Shown: positions 15,866 to 24,678 of the stretch, piece after piece | Layout of the letters: each line of letters opens with the position of its first letter | How positions within the stretch are numbered: the first letter of the stretch is position 1 | From: JACDET01 sp038253825 | Lineage (GTDB): Bacteria; Patescibacteriota; Microgenomatia; Levybacterales; UBA12049 | DNA: 27,851 nucleotides | Assembly: GCA_038253825.1 (NCBI GenBank) | Contig: JBBSGT010000015.1 | Coordinates: 1-27,851, forward strand | Reading direction: 5' to 3' | Notes under the pieces: generated by a model | Told to the model about the DNA's origin: nothing | The model's database searches: none | What the model saw: the letters and a program-made list of their open reading frames with translations, nothing else | Program-made: the position numbers and the translations under genes

Positions 15866-18103
15866 ATGTCAGCTAAAAAGAAACAAATTCTATCCTATTT
15901 TGATAATATGAGCTTGCTTATGGTTGGAGCGCTCTTTGTCCTCTTCCCAATCTTCTTTTTGAGTACGACCACGGATGCATTCGTCTTAACAAAGCAATTG
16001 ATTCTGATTATTTTAACTTCGCTTGCTTTACTTATTTATAGTATCCGCACCATAATCGACGGCAGATTGCGTTTGCGTACTTCTCCATTTGATGTTCCTG
16101 TGTTATTACTAATCGTAATTTCCTTAGTATCAGCTATTTTGAGTGTCAATAGATATGACGCTTTGATCGCGTTTGCACCACTCTTATTTGTAGGATTTCT
16201 TTACTTTGTCATCATCAATACCGTTCGAACTCAGAAACAGCTACTCTTCTTACTTGGCACCTTGACAATCGGAGCAGTTTTGGCAGCGCTTCTCACTATT
16301 TTCTCATTCCTTAAGCTCTATCCTCTGCCTTTCTCATACACGCATGTTCAATACTTTACCACCTTTGGTTCACAACTTGATCAAGCATTGTATTTCGCCC
16401 TCGTCTTACCAATCGCAGGATACTTCGGCTACGGATATATCAATGGAATGAGCTCAGGCAAACAGCAAGAAGCATCTTTTACCACTTCAGCAACTTCCCA
16501 GAATCACAACGCAAAACCATCTGGCATAATGGGAATCTTCGGAATTGCCTTTTTGGTTATAGCTGTTGGATTAGGTTTGACTGTCTATTGGTTATTAACC
16601 AGTCAGCACCCGTTGATATTGCCGTACGCAACAGGTCTCCAAACAGCTTTTGCTGCAATTTCACAAAGTGGCAACGTCTTTAAGAGTTTGCTGTTCGGAA
16701 GTGGATTTGGGACATTTATCAATGATTTCTCTCAGTTCAAACCTGCAAGTTACAATACAAATCAGGCACTGTGGGCCCTCACCTTCTTCCGCTCAAGTAG
16801 TTTTGCTTTGGAACTGATGGCGACAACAGGCTTGCTGGGTATTGTTACCTTTGGTTTCATTATCTACAAAGTCCTTCGTGAGAAAAACTTCTTCCTTCCC
16901 TTACTCTTAGCGTTATTAGCTTCTATCGTGTTGCCTTTCTCATTTACATTGGTAGCATTGATGTTCATTCTTCTTGCGCTCTTCGCAATTGTCTGCATCC
17001 ACAATAACCCTCACAAATATGGTGATGCTGAATTTTCGCTGGTTGCATTCAAAAAAGGGTTTTTAACGACAGTTCCAGAAGGTCAACATGTGACGCAAAG
17101 TGCTCCTGAGAGAAGATTTAGCAGGATCTTACCATTCCTATTTTTAGTAATTGTATTAGTAGTACTTGCACTACCGCTCTTCTTTGTAGCTAGGTTTGCT
17201 ATTTCAGATTTCATCTTCCAGCAATCGTTGGTTGCAGCTTCAGAAAATAACGGTGTCGCAACCTATCAATTACAAGCTGAAGCAATTACTGCCTTCCCTT
17301 ATCGTGATATTTATTATCGTTCTTTCTCACAAACTAACCTTGCGTTGGCTAATGCTTTGGCAACCAACCAACCAAAAAATGCCTCACCAAGCGCACAGGT
17401 ACAAAAGAATATATTAACACTTATCCAGCAGTCAATTAACGCAGGTCGGACAGCTGTAACGGTGTCACCTGCAACCGCATTTAACTGGAACAATCTTTCA
17501 TCTATCTATAGAAGTTTGATCGGATTCGGACAGAATGCTGATAAGTTTACTGTTTTGACATTGAACCAAGCAATTGCGCTTGATCCAAATAATCCACAAC
17601 AATATGTTGATTTAGGTGGCGTCTATTATCAACTCGGTCAATTTGATGACGCAATCCGAGAGTTCCAGACAGCAGTTAATTTGAAACAAGACTACGCAAA
17701 TGGTTACTACAATTTAGGCCATGCTTTGGAGGAAAAAGGTCAGTACGATCAAGCAATGACGATGTATCAAACTGTGAAACAGTTAGTGAGCGACAATGCT
17801 GAGAATACAAAGAAGATTGATGCGGACATTGATGCGCTCAACAAAAGAGTAGCTGCAGTAAAAGCAGGTCAAAATCCAAATGGTGAAGCGAGACAACAAC
17901 AAGCAACTGGATCTGCCCAGACAAGTCCGATTCAGCAAAATCAGCAACAAGCAATTGATGTAAACAAGTCTGAGACAACGTTACCTGAAAGAAATCCAAA
18001 AGCAGAGATCCCAGGACCAACTGTTACAGTTACACCAGCAGGAAACAATGCTCACAATGCCCAACCAACTACAGCTGCACCAACCAAGGCTTCGAATCGC
18101 TAA
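15866..18103 (+). CDS. O-antigen ligase/Wzy-like polytopic membrane protein with TPR domain
   Basis: A 745-residue protein. The first part has many membrane helices (from about residue 12 to 390, then one more near 415-440), in the layout of the O-antigen ligase/Wzy family. After the last helix comes a helical region with TPR units (ALDPNNPQQYVDLGGVYYQL and KQDYANGYYNLGHALEEKGQ, about 570-645). The tail after about 670 is Gln/Ala/Thr/Pro-rich and probably disordered. Such proteins transfer or polymerise lipid-linked glycans, and some glycosylate pilins and other surface proteins. Its place directly after a giant Ser/Ala-rich surface protein fits glycosylation of that protein, but this is inference. 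The downstream hairpin at 18319 ends transcription. Confidence 0.75.
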   Translation: MSAKKKQILSYFDNMSLLMVGALFVLFPIFFLSTTTDAFVLTKQLILIILTSLALLIYSIRTIIDGRLRLRTSPFDVPVLLLIVISLVSAILSVNRYDALIAFAPLLFVGFLYFVIINTVRTQKQLLFLLGTLTIGAVLAALLTIFSFLKLYPLPFSYTHVQYFTTFGSQLDQALYFALVLPIAGYFGYGYINGMSSGKQQEASFTTSATSQNHNAKPSGIMGIFGIAFLVIAVGLGLTVYWLLTSQHPLILPYATGLQTAFAAISQSGNVFKSLLFGSGFGTFINDFSQFKPASYNTNQALWALTFFRSSSFALELMATTGLLGIVTFGFIIYKVLREKNFFLPLLLALLASIVLPFSFTLVALMFILLALFAIVCIHNNPHKYGDAEFSLVAFKKGFLTTVPEGQHVTQSAPERRFSRILPFLFLVIVLVVLALPLFFVARFAISDFIFQQSLVAASENNGVATYQLQAEAITAFPYRDIYYRSFSQTNLALANALATNQPKNASPSAQVQKNILTLIQQSINAGRTAVTVSPATAFNWNNLSSIYRSLIGFGQNADKFTVLTLNQAIALDPNNPQQYVDLGGVYYQLGQFDDAIREFQTAVNLKQDYANGYYNLGHALEEKGQYDQAMTMYQTVKQLVSDNAENTKKIDADIDALNKRVAAVKAGQNPNGEARQQQATGSAQTSPIQQNQQQAIDVNKSETTLPERNPKAEIPGPTVTVTPAGNNAHNAQPTTAAPTKASNR

Positions 18104-18318
18104 AGATTCCGTTCTTACTTTACTTGATTGGCTTCCCAAAATGACTCTTTTATTAAACAGATAGTTACAACTATCATCTTAAATCCTGAACTCAAAGTAG
18201 TAAATCCATCCATCGAAGAAAAACAGCAGCCCTTGTAGCGCAATGGGGAGCCTCCTCTCAAATCAATATCAAATTATATAGTAACATATCGTAATAGGTA
18301 AATAACTATCAAACAAGC

Positions 18319-18348
18319 AAAACGCCTCGTTATTAAGCGAGGCGTTTT
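18319..18348. terminator. Bidirectional intrinsic terminator
   Basis: An 11-bp perfect stem AAAACGCCTCG / CGAGGCGTTTT with an 8-base loop, ending in T-runs on both strands. It serves the rightward gene ending at 18103 and the leftward zinc-ribbon gene ending at 18376. The remaining sequence 18104-18318 holds no gene that I can support. Confidence 0.85.
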
Positions 18349-18375
18349 ATTGGTTCAAACAATAAGTCAATGTGA

Positions 18376-18681
18376 TTATTGTTCCCGTTGCTTTCTGAAG
18401 CAATCACGGCAGAGTACTGGACGGTCACCTCTCGGTTCGAATGGTACTGTGTCTTGTTTACCGCAGTTAGAACAGGTTATCGGAAATGATTGTCGTTGTT
18501 CACGATCTCCACCACCGTGCCCACCACCGTTATTAAAGTTTGCGCGAGCTTTTACTCGGCAATCTTTGCAGCGTACTGGTGCGTTAAAACCTTTTTCTTG
18601 GTAGAATGCTTGTTCGTCTGCAGTCCAGGTAAAATCTTTACCGCAGTCTTTGCATTGAATAGTTTGATCTTGTTGTGCCAC
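18376..18681 (-). CDS. Small zinc-ribbon protein with four CxxC pairs
   Basis: A 101-residue protein with two zinc-binding halves joined by a Gly-rich linker (FNNGGGHGGGDREQ). The first has CKDC (10-13) and CKDC (38-41), with FTWTADEQAFYQEKGF between them. The second has CSNC and CRDC separated by GKQDTVPFEPRGDRPVL, the CxxC...PFxP...PVxCxxC pattern of small zinc-ribbon proteins common in Patescibacteria. A role in nucleic-acid or ribosome binding is usually suspected, but none is shown. The start is GTG at 18681; upstream AGGGGGTGA is a strong Shine-Dalgarno sequence ten bases away. TATAAA at 18715-18710 may be the -10 box. Transcription ends at the 18319 hairpin. Confidence 0.8.
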   Translation of the reverse strand: MAQQDQTIQCKDCGKDFTWTADEQAFYQEKGFNAPVRCKDCRVKARANFNNGGGHGGGDREQRQSFPITCSNCGKQDTVPFEPRGDRPVLCRDCFRKQREQ

Positions 18682-18779
18682 TTAGGATTCACCCCCTTTG
18701 TTTTCCATATTTATAATCCTAAATGACTAAGTGTGAGGTTAAAACCCGTAACATTGTCCTAGAATCTCTGGAATATACT

Positions 18780-18865
18780 AGTATCAAGTATTTAGTATCT
18801 TGTGTCTAGCTTCGATTAACTACGGGTATTATACCAAATACTCGATACCAAATACTAGATACCAA
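18780..18865. repeat. Second heptamer repeat family, two opposed arrays
   Basis: On the plus strand at 18780-18800 three 7-bp units run AGTATCA, AGTATTT, AGTATCT. At 18831-18865 the minus strand has GGTATCT, AGTATTT, GGTATCG, AGTATTT, GGTAT. The arrays face each other and can pair (AGTATTTAGTATC against AGTATTTGGTATC, 12 of 13), forming a long imperfect hairpin just after the stop of the leftward 18867 gene. Confidence 0.7.
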
Positions 18866-18866
18866 C

Positions 18867-19640
18867 TTATTTCCCTAAAATAACAAGCAAATCCGCTCCT
18901 GTCGGCTTAACTTCTCCGGCAGGCAATGATCCGACTTGTCCGTTGAGAGTCTTTGCCAATTGTAACGCTGCTGACGATTGCTTCCCTGTCAAATCTATGA
19001 CGAGTGTCTTGGTATAGGTAGTTTTCACTGCATTTTGCTTGGCCACGACGATGACGTTTGGCGCACTTGTCTTGAGCTGAGTTGCAACAGTAGTCGTCAA
19101 ACCGATGGTTGGGGTTCCATTATATAAAGCTACAGCAAGGTTTTTTGGTGTTGGACTGGGAGTAAGGTTTGCGCTTGTTGTTGCAGTTTGAGACTGTGCT
19201 TGGTTTGCCGAATTCAAATTGATTGGTCCAACTTCAACAATTTTATTCTCCGACGGATCATACAATATTGCCTTTTGTGCTTTGGAATAAATCAGCACTT
19301 TATCGCCATTCTTAGCATTGGTAAAAAAAGATTGCCCTTTGAGCTTATTTATGTCAGAAACAGTGGCAATTGTGGGCTGTTCACTCGTTGGCAACACCAT
19401 AAGTTTTCCGACTTGCACGATAAGATTTTTTGATTCGGATTGGGCAGCAGAGGCGGGATTTTTGAGTTCTTCCTGGGTCTTTTGATACTGTACATAGAAA
19501 TACACGGCAAATCCGATAGCAGCCACTGCAACCAAACTGAAAGAAACAATGATAATAAGTGACTTCTTGGCAAAACCGTTGGACTGTTCTTTTAAGAATT
19601 TCTGTGCAGCTTCAATTAGTTGTGGTTTAACAGGAGGCAT
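18867..19640 (-). CDS. Membrane-anchored protein with a LytR C-terminal-like domain
   Basis: A 257-residue protein with a short cytoplasmic N-terminus, one membrane helix (about 28-52, SLIIIVSFSLVAVAAIGFAV), an extracellular region of about 110 residues, a Thr/Ser/Pro linker, and a C-terminal domain starting LAVALYNGTPTIGLTTTVATQL. That resembles the LytR_C domain (V.V.NGT...G.A..), found at the end of LytR-CpsA-Psr proteins and alone in many cell-envelope proteins. The catalytic LCP domain is missing. A cell-wall or surface role is likely. The ATG at 19640 is chosen because TTGACA-N18-CATAAT lies exactly six bases upstream; an upstream TTG at 19676 would put the promoter inside the gene. Confidence 0.7.
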   Translation of the reverse strand: MPPVKPQLIEAAQKFLKEQSNGFAKKSLIIIVSFSLVAVAAIGFAVYFYVQYQKTQEELKNPASAAQSESKNLIVQVGKLMVLPTSEQPTIATVSDINKLKGQSFFTNAKNGDKVLIYSKAQKAILYDPSENKIVEVGPINLNSANQAQSQTATTSANLTPSPTPKNLAVALYNGTPTIGLTTTVATQLKTSAPNVIVVAKQNAVKTTYTKTLVIDLTGKQSSAALQLAKTLNGQVGSLPAGEVKPTGADLLVILGK

Positions 19641-19646
19641 ATTAGC

Positions 19647-19676
19647 ATTATGAAATACTTGCCATTTCGTTGTCAA
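19647..19676 (-). promoter_or_regulatory. Leaderless promoter for the LytR_C-domain gene
   Basis: Minus strand: perfect TTGACA (19676-19671), 18 bases, CATAAT (19652-19647, 5/6), six bases, ATG at 19640. One of the clearest promoters in the window. Confidence 0.65.
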
Positions 19677-19766
19677 GCCAACATATTTTACCTACGCACG
19701 TTATAAGGAATTGTTACTTTCTTCCAGTGCCTTTAGAGCGTAATGATTTTTTAAAATGGGACTTTT

Positions 19767-19841
19767 CTAGCAGACAGGAGTCGCGAATAAAATTCGGACG
19801 TCTTCCAGTACTTGCTGTATTCGACTTTTAAATAATGTCAT
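19767..19841 (-). CDS. 24-codon small ORF with a near-perfect ribosome binding site
   Basis: ATG at 19841 opens MTLFKSRIQQVLEDVRILFA followed by TPVC and TAG. It could be an amphipathic helix. Upstream is AAAGGAGGTGA six bases before the ATG, the best Shine-Dalgarno match of any ORF here. The frame continues without interruption after the TAG for 21 more codons (KSPILKNHYALKALEESNNS, L, TAA), so this is either a true 24-residue peptide, a small gene broken by a nonsense mutation, or a readthrough case. It follows the CxxC protein gene (stop at 19869) on the same strand and may be the last gene of that operon. Confidence 0.5.
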   Translation of the reverse strand: MTLFKSRIQQVLEDVRILFATPVC

Positions 19842-19847
19842 AGTAAT

Positions 19848-19858
19848 TCACCTCCTTT
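19848..19858 (-). promoter_or_regulatory. Full-length Shine-Dalgarno sequence
   Basis: AAAGGAGGTGA on the minus strand, complementary to the 16S rRNA 3' end over at least ten bases, six bases before the ATG at 19841. Confidence 0.7.
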
Positions 19859-19868
19859 CTTTTTCTCA

Positions 19869-20063
19869 CTAATTGAGATTTCGTTGTGCGAACAATTTCC
19901 TTGTTTTTCTGACCAATTGTTGTTTGTGATCGTTGCAAATCCCGTGCGTATATTCCTGTCCACGTCTCAGCGGTGTATAAGTACTAGGTGCACACCAGGC
20001 ACAGGCCCAGACAATTTTGGGTTGGGCTTTTATGTGATGTGTATGATGATTGTGATAACTCAT
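19869..20063 (-). CDS. Tiny zinc-finger-like protein (CxxC...THGICxxH)
   Basis: A 64-residue basic protein starting MSYHNHHTHHIKAQPKIVWA. The core is CAWC (23-26), then THGICNDH (44-51), giving a C-x2-C...C-x2-H set that probably binds zinc. The THGIC motif resembles the small zinc ribbon found at the end of some PAS and response-regulator proteins (THGICPEC), but here it stands alone with His as the last ligand. The His-rich N-terminus could add metal binding. The ATG at 20063 lies two bases after the stop of the giant propeller protein, so translation is probably coupled. An earlier in-frame ATG at 20093 would overlap that gene. Function is unknown. Confidence 0.6.
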   Translation of the reverse strand: MSYHNHHTHHIKAQPKIVWACAWCAPSTYTPLRRGQEYTHGICNDHKQQLVRKTRKLFAQRNLN

Positions 20064-20065
20064 AA

Positions 20066-23000
20066 TTATTTCCCTACTGAGATAGCCGACCATGAGAACG
20101 TCATAGTTTCGCGAGCTTTGTCTTCAAGCGTAATAGCAAATCCTTTGGTACTACGGCCAGTAACGACATACTTGATCGAATCTGAGAGGATGGCTTTGTC
20201 TACCTTGTCTTGGCAAGCCTGCAGATCATCAGTGGTATCACAGGTACCATCAGCTTGGTACTGTTGTAACGTGTCTTGCGTGAGTTTTGTTGAGACGAGT
20301 GATGTATTCACAATCGGCTCTGCCTGGTATTCTTTATTGAAGTTGACTTGCGTTTTATCCGCACCTTTTTTGATAGTGGTATAGCCGGCCGTGTCTTGAG
20401 TAAAGGTCGGTGCCTGTTGGAATGTGACTACATTATGGAAGATGACGTTTCCGAAGAAGTCAGCGGCTTTATTAATGATCAGATTGCCCGCATTTAAGGT
20501 GTCGACGACATTCATTACACCTTCAACCAAACTGTCTCCTTTGACATGCAGTGAACCTGAGATAGCTGCGTCATTTTCGACGGACAAAGCTTGGATATTA
20601 AGAAAATTGCTATCACTGTTGGCCAGCAACGCAGCCATTGAAGCTTGTTTCTCAGCAAATGTTGGTGCAACTGGAAGGGTCGGTGCAGCATTGACGAGGG
20701 CACTTCTACTGGAAACAGTGGCACTCAGAGATGCAATCTGGCTGGCTTGGGTTTGGATACTTGATTCAAGTAATTCCAGACCATTTACTTTTATGTCATT
20801 GGCTGTGATCGTGCCGGCGAAAAAGGCATTGCCTTGCCCATCAAATCTGATACCTGCGGATCCAGATGCATCCCCTATCTGCAACTCCTTACCATTATTT
20901 AACTGTAACAAAATACCACTTTGTGATGCGGATTTGATCGTATTCACTTGAAGAGTATTTGCCGTCACGGTCGGTGCAAGCACATCAAGGCCTGCTATGA
21001 CTCGATCGGTAGAGATTGTCTTTAAGGCACTATTTGGGGACGCGGTTTGTTGAGCAGCATCAACGAGTTGCCCCAAGAGTGCTAAGTCAACTTGGGAATT
21101 GTCCGGCGTTAATCCTGAACCATTCGTCAGAGACAGGCCGTTATAGTAGGTATTCTTGACGAACATGACTACCCTATGGATTGCGGATGGGTCAGTATCC
21201 GTGTCCTCTGCCATTGCTTGCCCTATGACTTGACCGGCTGAGATGGCTTTGACGGCCACTCCTGGGATATCAGAAGATGTGAGGTAATCTCCGATGTGAA
21301 TAGAGCCATTCTTGGTCGAGACCTTCGTCGGAATACGTCCAGCTAAGGCAATTGGTACTGCATTGCCACCGTTGATGGTTGCATCTTTTTGGGACAGTCT
21401 GAAGCCGGGTTTTTCAGAATAGACACCGAGTACTATGTCCGCCGTGCTGCTCGCTTTTTTAACCATAGCTTGTTCATTTGGATCAGCAGCGACCACATCA
21501 CCCGGCTCTAAAGAAGTATCTCTCGTACCATAATCTTCTGCGATATCATAAGCACCCATGTTCGTTAAGATACCATGTGAGAAGAGGAAGGCACCTGTGC
21601 CATTTCCGTTATTAAGGTTTGCACTACTGCTGGCAATAAAGCTGATTGAACCGTCATTGGTGAGACCGTTTTGTTCGCCACTTGCTTGTGTAAGACCTGC
21701 ATGGAAAAGGAGAGAATAGGATTGATTACTGACAACCTTATAGTTATAAATTTCAGCACGACCAGGTTCATAGGTACCGGCATACAGACTGCCGTTGTAA
21801 GGAATCAGATTGGAGATCATATCAATACTTGCTGTCCCACCACTTGCAATAGTTCCTGCCGTTGCTTGGGAAACTTTTGTCCATAGTGGCGTGCCATTAT
21901 CGCCGTTTCCACCTTCATAACGGTATAATTCAGCTGAATTTGCTTTTTCCGTACCAACATACAAGTTGCCATTATAGACTGCCATCGAACTGACACTATC
22001 TATGGCTGATGTACCACCGTTGGCGACGGTACCTGACGCATTCATGATCCGAACAAATAGATTATCAGGAGTAGTGGCGGAGACTCCTGTATTGTCCTCC
22101 AGGTACATGAGATTTCCTGCACCTGCAGCTCTCATTCCGAGATAGAGTCTGCCATTGTACACTACCATCGATGTGATAGCTGTAATACCTGTTACCGTTG
22201 TTCCACTAAAACAAAATCGTCCTGCGGCAGCTACACTACATGTAGGACTGCCAGCGCCGTTGACAGGAAGCCATGATGTGCCGGTTCCGTTGCCATCTTT
22301 ATATTGCAACAACTCGGCTTGCCCATTACCTTTCTGTGTCGCAGCATAGAGTGAACCGTTATATGAGGCCATAGCAGTTACTTTGTCATTGGCAGTAGTG
22401 CTTGCAAACCGTCCTGAAGTGAGAACTGTAGTCAAGAAGACAGCCGGGCCCGTGTCTCCGCCATAACTGTAAATCTCTGCCTTCGTTGGCTCACTTGTTC
22501 CAATATACAATCTGCCTCCATTTACCACCATGCTCGAGACCCCATCAATACCTGTCGTAAAATTATCAAATGATCCTACTGTTGTGTTGATAACCGTCCA
22601 ACTGGTTCCACCATTATAGCGATAGACTTCAGCGGAATTCGTTTTGGATGTACCAACATAGAGAGAGCCATTATAGACTGTCATTGCTGAAATAGAGGCA
22701 ATATTTGTCGTAGCGGTAGTAACTCCAATTCTTCCGGATTCTGTCGGGTGTGATACTCTTGTCCAGCTGTTGCCATTGTTATAGCGGTAAATTTCAGCTG
22801 ATCCTGTTGCAACGCCATAGGTCCCGACATAGAGACTCCCATTGTAGACAACCGATGCAGATATTGAGGCGATACCAGTGTTTGCATTTGGAGGAGCACC
22901 AATTGTTCCGGCCGTTGCTTGGGATACTTTGCTCCAACTCTGTTCGGATGACTGACCCGTGTTGGTTTGCTGGCCAATACGGATGTTCCCACCTTCCACA

Positions 23001-24655
23001 TCTAGCAGATCACTTGGTGCCGCAGTTCCGATACCTACCTTACCTGCATTCGTAATTACAAATTTGGTTGCTCCTGATTTGGAAGCAGTGAAGAGGTCAC
23101 CCACTCCTGAATTGTCGAGCACGAGCCCGGCAGAGGAAGTTTGTCCTGAGATAAAAGCGACGGGAATTGTACCCCAATCGCTTTTAACATCGAATTTGGC
23201 ACGCAGAGGATTACCATCGTTCAGAGGAGCCGTACCTATCCCTACTTTACCTCCCTGTACGCCATTGAAACTATTGGCAAGATATACATCCTGTCCATTC
23301 GCCCAGTTAAGCGAGATCGCGGTATTTGCGAGAATATCAGAATAGGTACCATTGGTAAAGAGACGCATCACATTGGCGTTGCCTCCATTGGAGATATCCT
23401 CCGCTCCTTTCACATTAAGCGCTGCGCTAGGAGTCGTCGTACCGATGCCCACACTGCCATCGGCGAGTACGGTAATTGCTTCATTTCCCGCTGCAGAGAC
23501 ATGAAATGGTTTTAGGGTAGAGCTTGTCGCCGTCGCCAAATTTAGCAAATAGCCCGTACCTGTATTGGAGGCGGTATCTGTGAGATTGAAGAGATTGGTG
23601 GCACCAGTCGCGTTCCCATAGGTAAAGGTCGTATTAAAGCTGGTACCCACTGCTTGATACATATTCATAGCTAAGTTGGCGGTCGGTGCTGTTAGTGCCG
23701 ACCAAACACTACTCCCTCCTCCTGCTCCGATACAATCAGTCCAGGCTGCCCCCTGAAAGCAACGGAATTTATTATCCAATGTGTTGTAATACATCGCTCC
23801 CTCAAAACCTCCCGCCGGATCTCCCGTCGTTGACATGACGTCCAAACCTAAAAAGTCAGGAGTGGTTGATCCGACTCCCCCGGCACCAATCTGCACAGTA
23901 CCAATCGTACCTGCGCCTGCTGCTTGAAAAGAGATATTCCCCGCGGTTGTATTAAATGATGAAGCAGCCCGACCTTGAAGTACCAATCCTTCAGAAGCTG
24001 CGGTATCAATATCAGTAGCTGCTCCTGAAAATATGAGCCCGCTCGAACCAATGGTTTTGTTCGTCAGTGTTTGCGTTGCATCAGTAGTTACCACAGTACC
24101 GCTTGCTGATGGGAACAAAAATGTAGTCGCGTCTGTGCCGGAAAACGTGAGACCGTTATTGACCACAAAGGTTTTCCCGCTGGCCAGCGTGAATGTGCCA
24201 GTCGTATCGCTGACAGAAAGTCCGTGAATTTTATCTGCGTTAAACGCATATGGCACGGCGGCAAACTGGACCCGTGGCGTCATTTCAGCATCAGAACCGA
24301 CTTTGATACCTAGATAAATCGAGTCTGAATTGAAATTAGCATTTCCCAGATTTGTGTTTACTGCTCCCAGGGCGACTTGAAAGATACCGGCAGTAGTTGT
24401 GACACTATCACTTTCTGTCCAGAGATTGGTTCCTCCTGAAGAAGCATCATAAAGCGTAAACACGACAGTGTATGTGCTATCGGCAACATTGAGTCCGTTG
24501 TTGTCCACCAGCTTTCCCTGGAAATTAATTTGCTTGTTAATGCCAGTTGCTGCGAATGCAGGTGATACTACCAAATAGCTTCCACTAAAAACCGTGAAAA
24601 CTAAGAAGATCAGACAAACTTTTTTTGGTGAAAAATTGGGTAAAAGACTTTTCAT
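20066..24655 (-). CDS. Giant secreted fibre-like protein with a seven-bladed propeller
   Basis: A 1529-residue exported protein. It has a signal peptide (cleavage after SPAFA, about residue 35), then the INFQGKLVDNN...EMTPRVQFAA module known from the N-terminus of many phage-tail-fibre-like surface proteins (about 40-150), then beta repeats. Residues about 570-985 hold seven repeats of roughly 50-65 residues around YNGSLYVGT...AEIYRY...W, as expected for a seven-bladed beta-propeller; the KVSQATAGTI stretch just before blade 1 would close the ring. Next is a DIAEDYGTRDTSLEPGDVV domain (about 1035-1172) shared with the 11428 protein, then Ala/Ser-rich and coiled segments, and a C-terminus ending TFSWSAISVGK. 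A surface adhesin or host-contact fibre is likely. A TTGACT-N18-TATATT promoter lies upstream. Confidence 0.85.
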   Translation of the reverse strand: MKSLLPNFSPKKVCLIFLVFTVFSGSYLVVSPAFAATGINKQINFQGKLVDNNGLNVADSTYTVVFTLYDASSGGTNLWTESDSVTTTAGIFQVALGAVNTNLGNANFNSDSIYLGIKVGSDAEMTPRVQFAAVPYAFNADKIHGLSVSDTTGTFTLASGKTFVVNNGLTFSGTDATTFLFPSASGTVVTTDATQTLTNKTIGSSGLIFSGAATDIDTAASEGLVLQGRAASSFNTTAGNISFQAAGAGTIGTVQIGAGGVGSTTPDFLGLDVMSTTGDPAGGFEGAMYYNTLDNKFRCFQGAAWTDCIGAGGGSSVWSALTAPTANLAMNMYQAVGTSFNTTFTYGNATGATNLFNLTDTASNTGTGYLLNLATATSSTLKPFHVSAAGNEAITVLADGSVGIGTTTPSAALNVKGAEDISNGGNANVMRLFTNGTYSDILANTAISLNWANGQDVYLANSFNGVQGGKVGIGTAPLNDGNPLRAKFDVKSDWGTIPVAFISGQTSSAGLVLDNSGVGDLFTASKSGATKFVITNAGKVGIGTAAPSDLLDVEGGNIRIGQQTNTGQSSEQSWSKVSQATAGTIGAPPNANTGIASISASVVYNGSLYVGTYGVATGSAEIYRYNNGNSWTRVSHPTESGRIGVTTATTNIASISAMTVYNGSLYVGTSKTNSAEVYRYNGGTSWTVINTTVGSFDNFTTGIDGVSSMVVNGGRLYIGTSEPTKAEIYSYGGDTGPAVFLTTVLTSGRFASTTANDKVTAMASYNGSLYAATQKGNGQAELLQYKDGNGTGTSWLPVNGAGSPTCSVAAAGRFCFSGTTVTGITAITSMVVYNGRLYLGMRAAGAGNLMYLEDNTGVSATTPDNLFVRIMNASGTVANGGTSAIDSVSSMAVYNGNLYVGTEKANSAELYRYEGGNGDNGTPLWTKVSQATAGTIASGGTASIDMISNLIPYNGSLYAGTYEPGRAEIYNYKVVSNQSYSLLFHAGLTQASGEQNGLTNDGSISFIASSSANLNNGNGTGAFLFSHGILTNMGAYDIAEDYGTRDTSLEPGDVVAADPNEQAMVKKASSTADIVLGVYSEKPGFRLSQKDATINGGNAVPIALAGRIPTKVSTKNGSIHIGDYLTSSDIPGVAVKAISAGQVIGQAMAEDTDTDPSAIHRVVMFVKNTYYNGLSLTNGSGLTPDNSQVDLALLGQLVDAAQQTASPNSALKTISTDRVIAGLDVLAPTVTANTLQVNTIKSASQSGILLQLNNGKELQIGDASGSAGIRFDGQGNAFFAGTITANDIKVNGLELLESSIQTQASQIASLSATVSSRSALVNAAPTLPVAPTFAEKQASMAALLANSDSNFLNIQALSVENDAAISGSLHVKGDSLVEGVMNVVDTLNAGNLIINKAADFFGNVIFHNVVTFQQAPTFTQDTAGYTTIKKGADKTQVNFNKEYQAEPIVNTSLVSTKLTQDTLQQYQADGTCDTTDDLQACQDKVDKAILSDSIKYVVTGRSTKGFAITLEDKARETMTFSWSAISVGK

Positions 24656-24678
24656 AACCGTAAAACACTACCTTTATT

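Noticed and set aside
18229..18254. tRNA-like 5' part (GCCCTTGTAGCGCAATGGGG)
   Set aside because: The stretch looks like an acceptor and D-arm, but no anticodon arm, T-arm or matching CAAGGGC end follows.
18867..19676. Start of the LytR_C gene at TTG 19676
   Set aside because: The TTG overlaps the perfect -35 TTGACA; the ATG at 19640 fits the promoter and the membrane-protein N-terminus.
20424..20951. 175-codon rightward ORF
   Set aside because: It lies wholly antisense to the giant propeller protein, whose domains are clear; composition is that of a mirrored frame.
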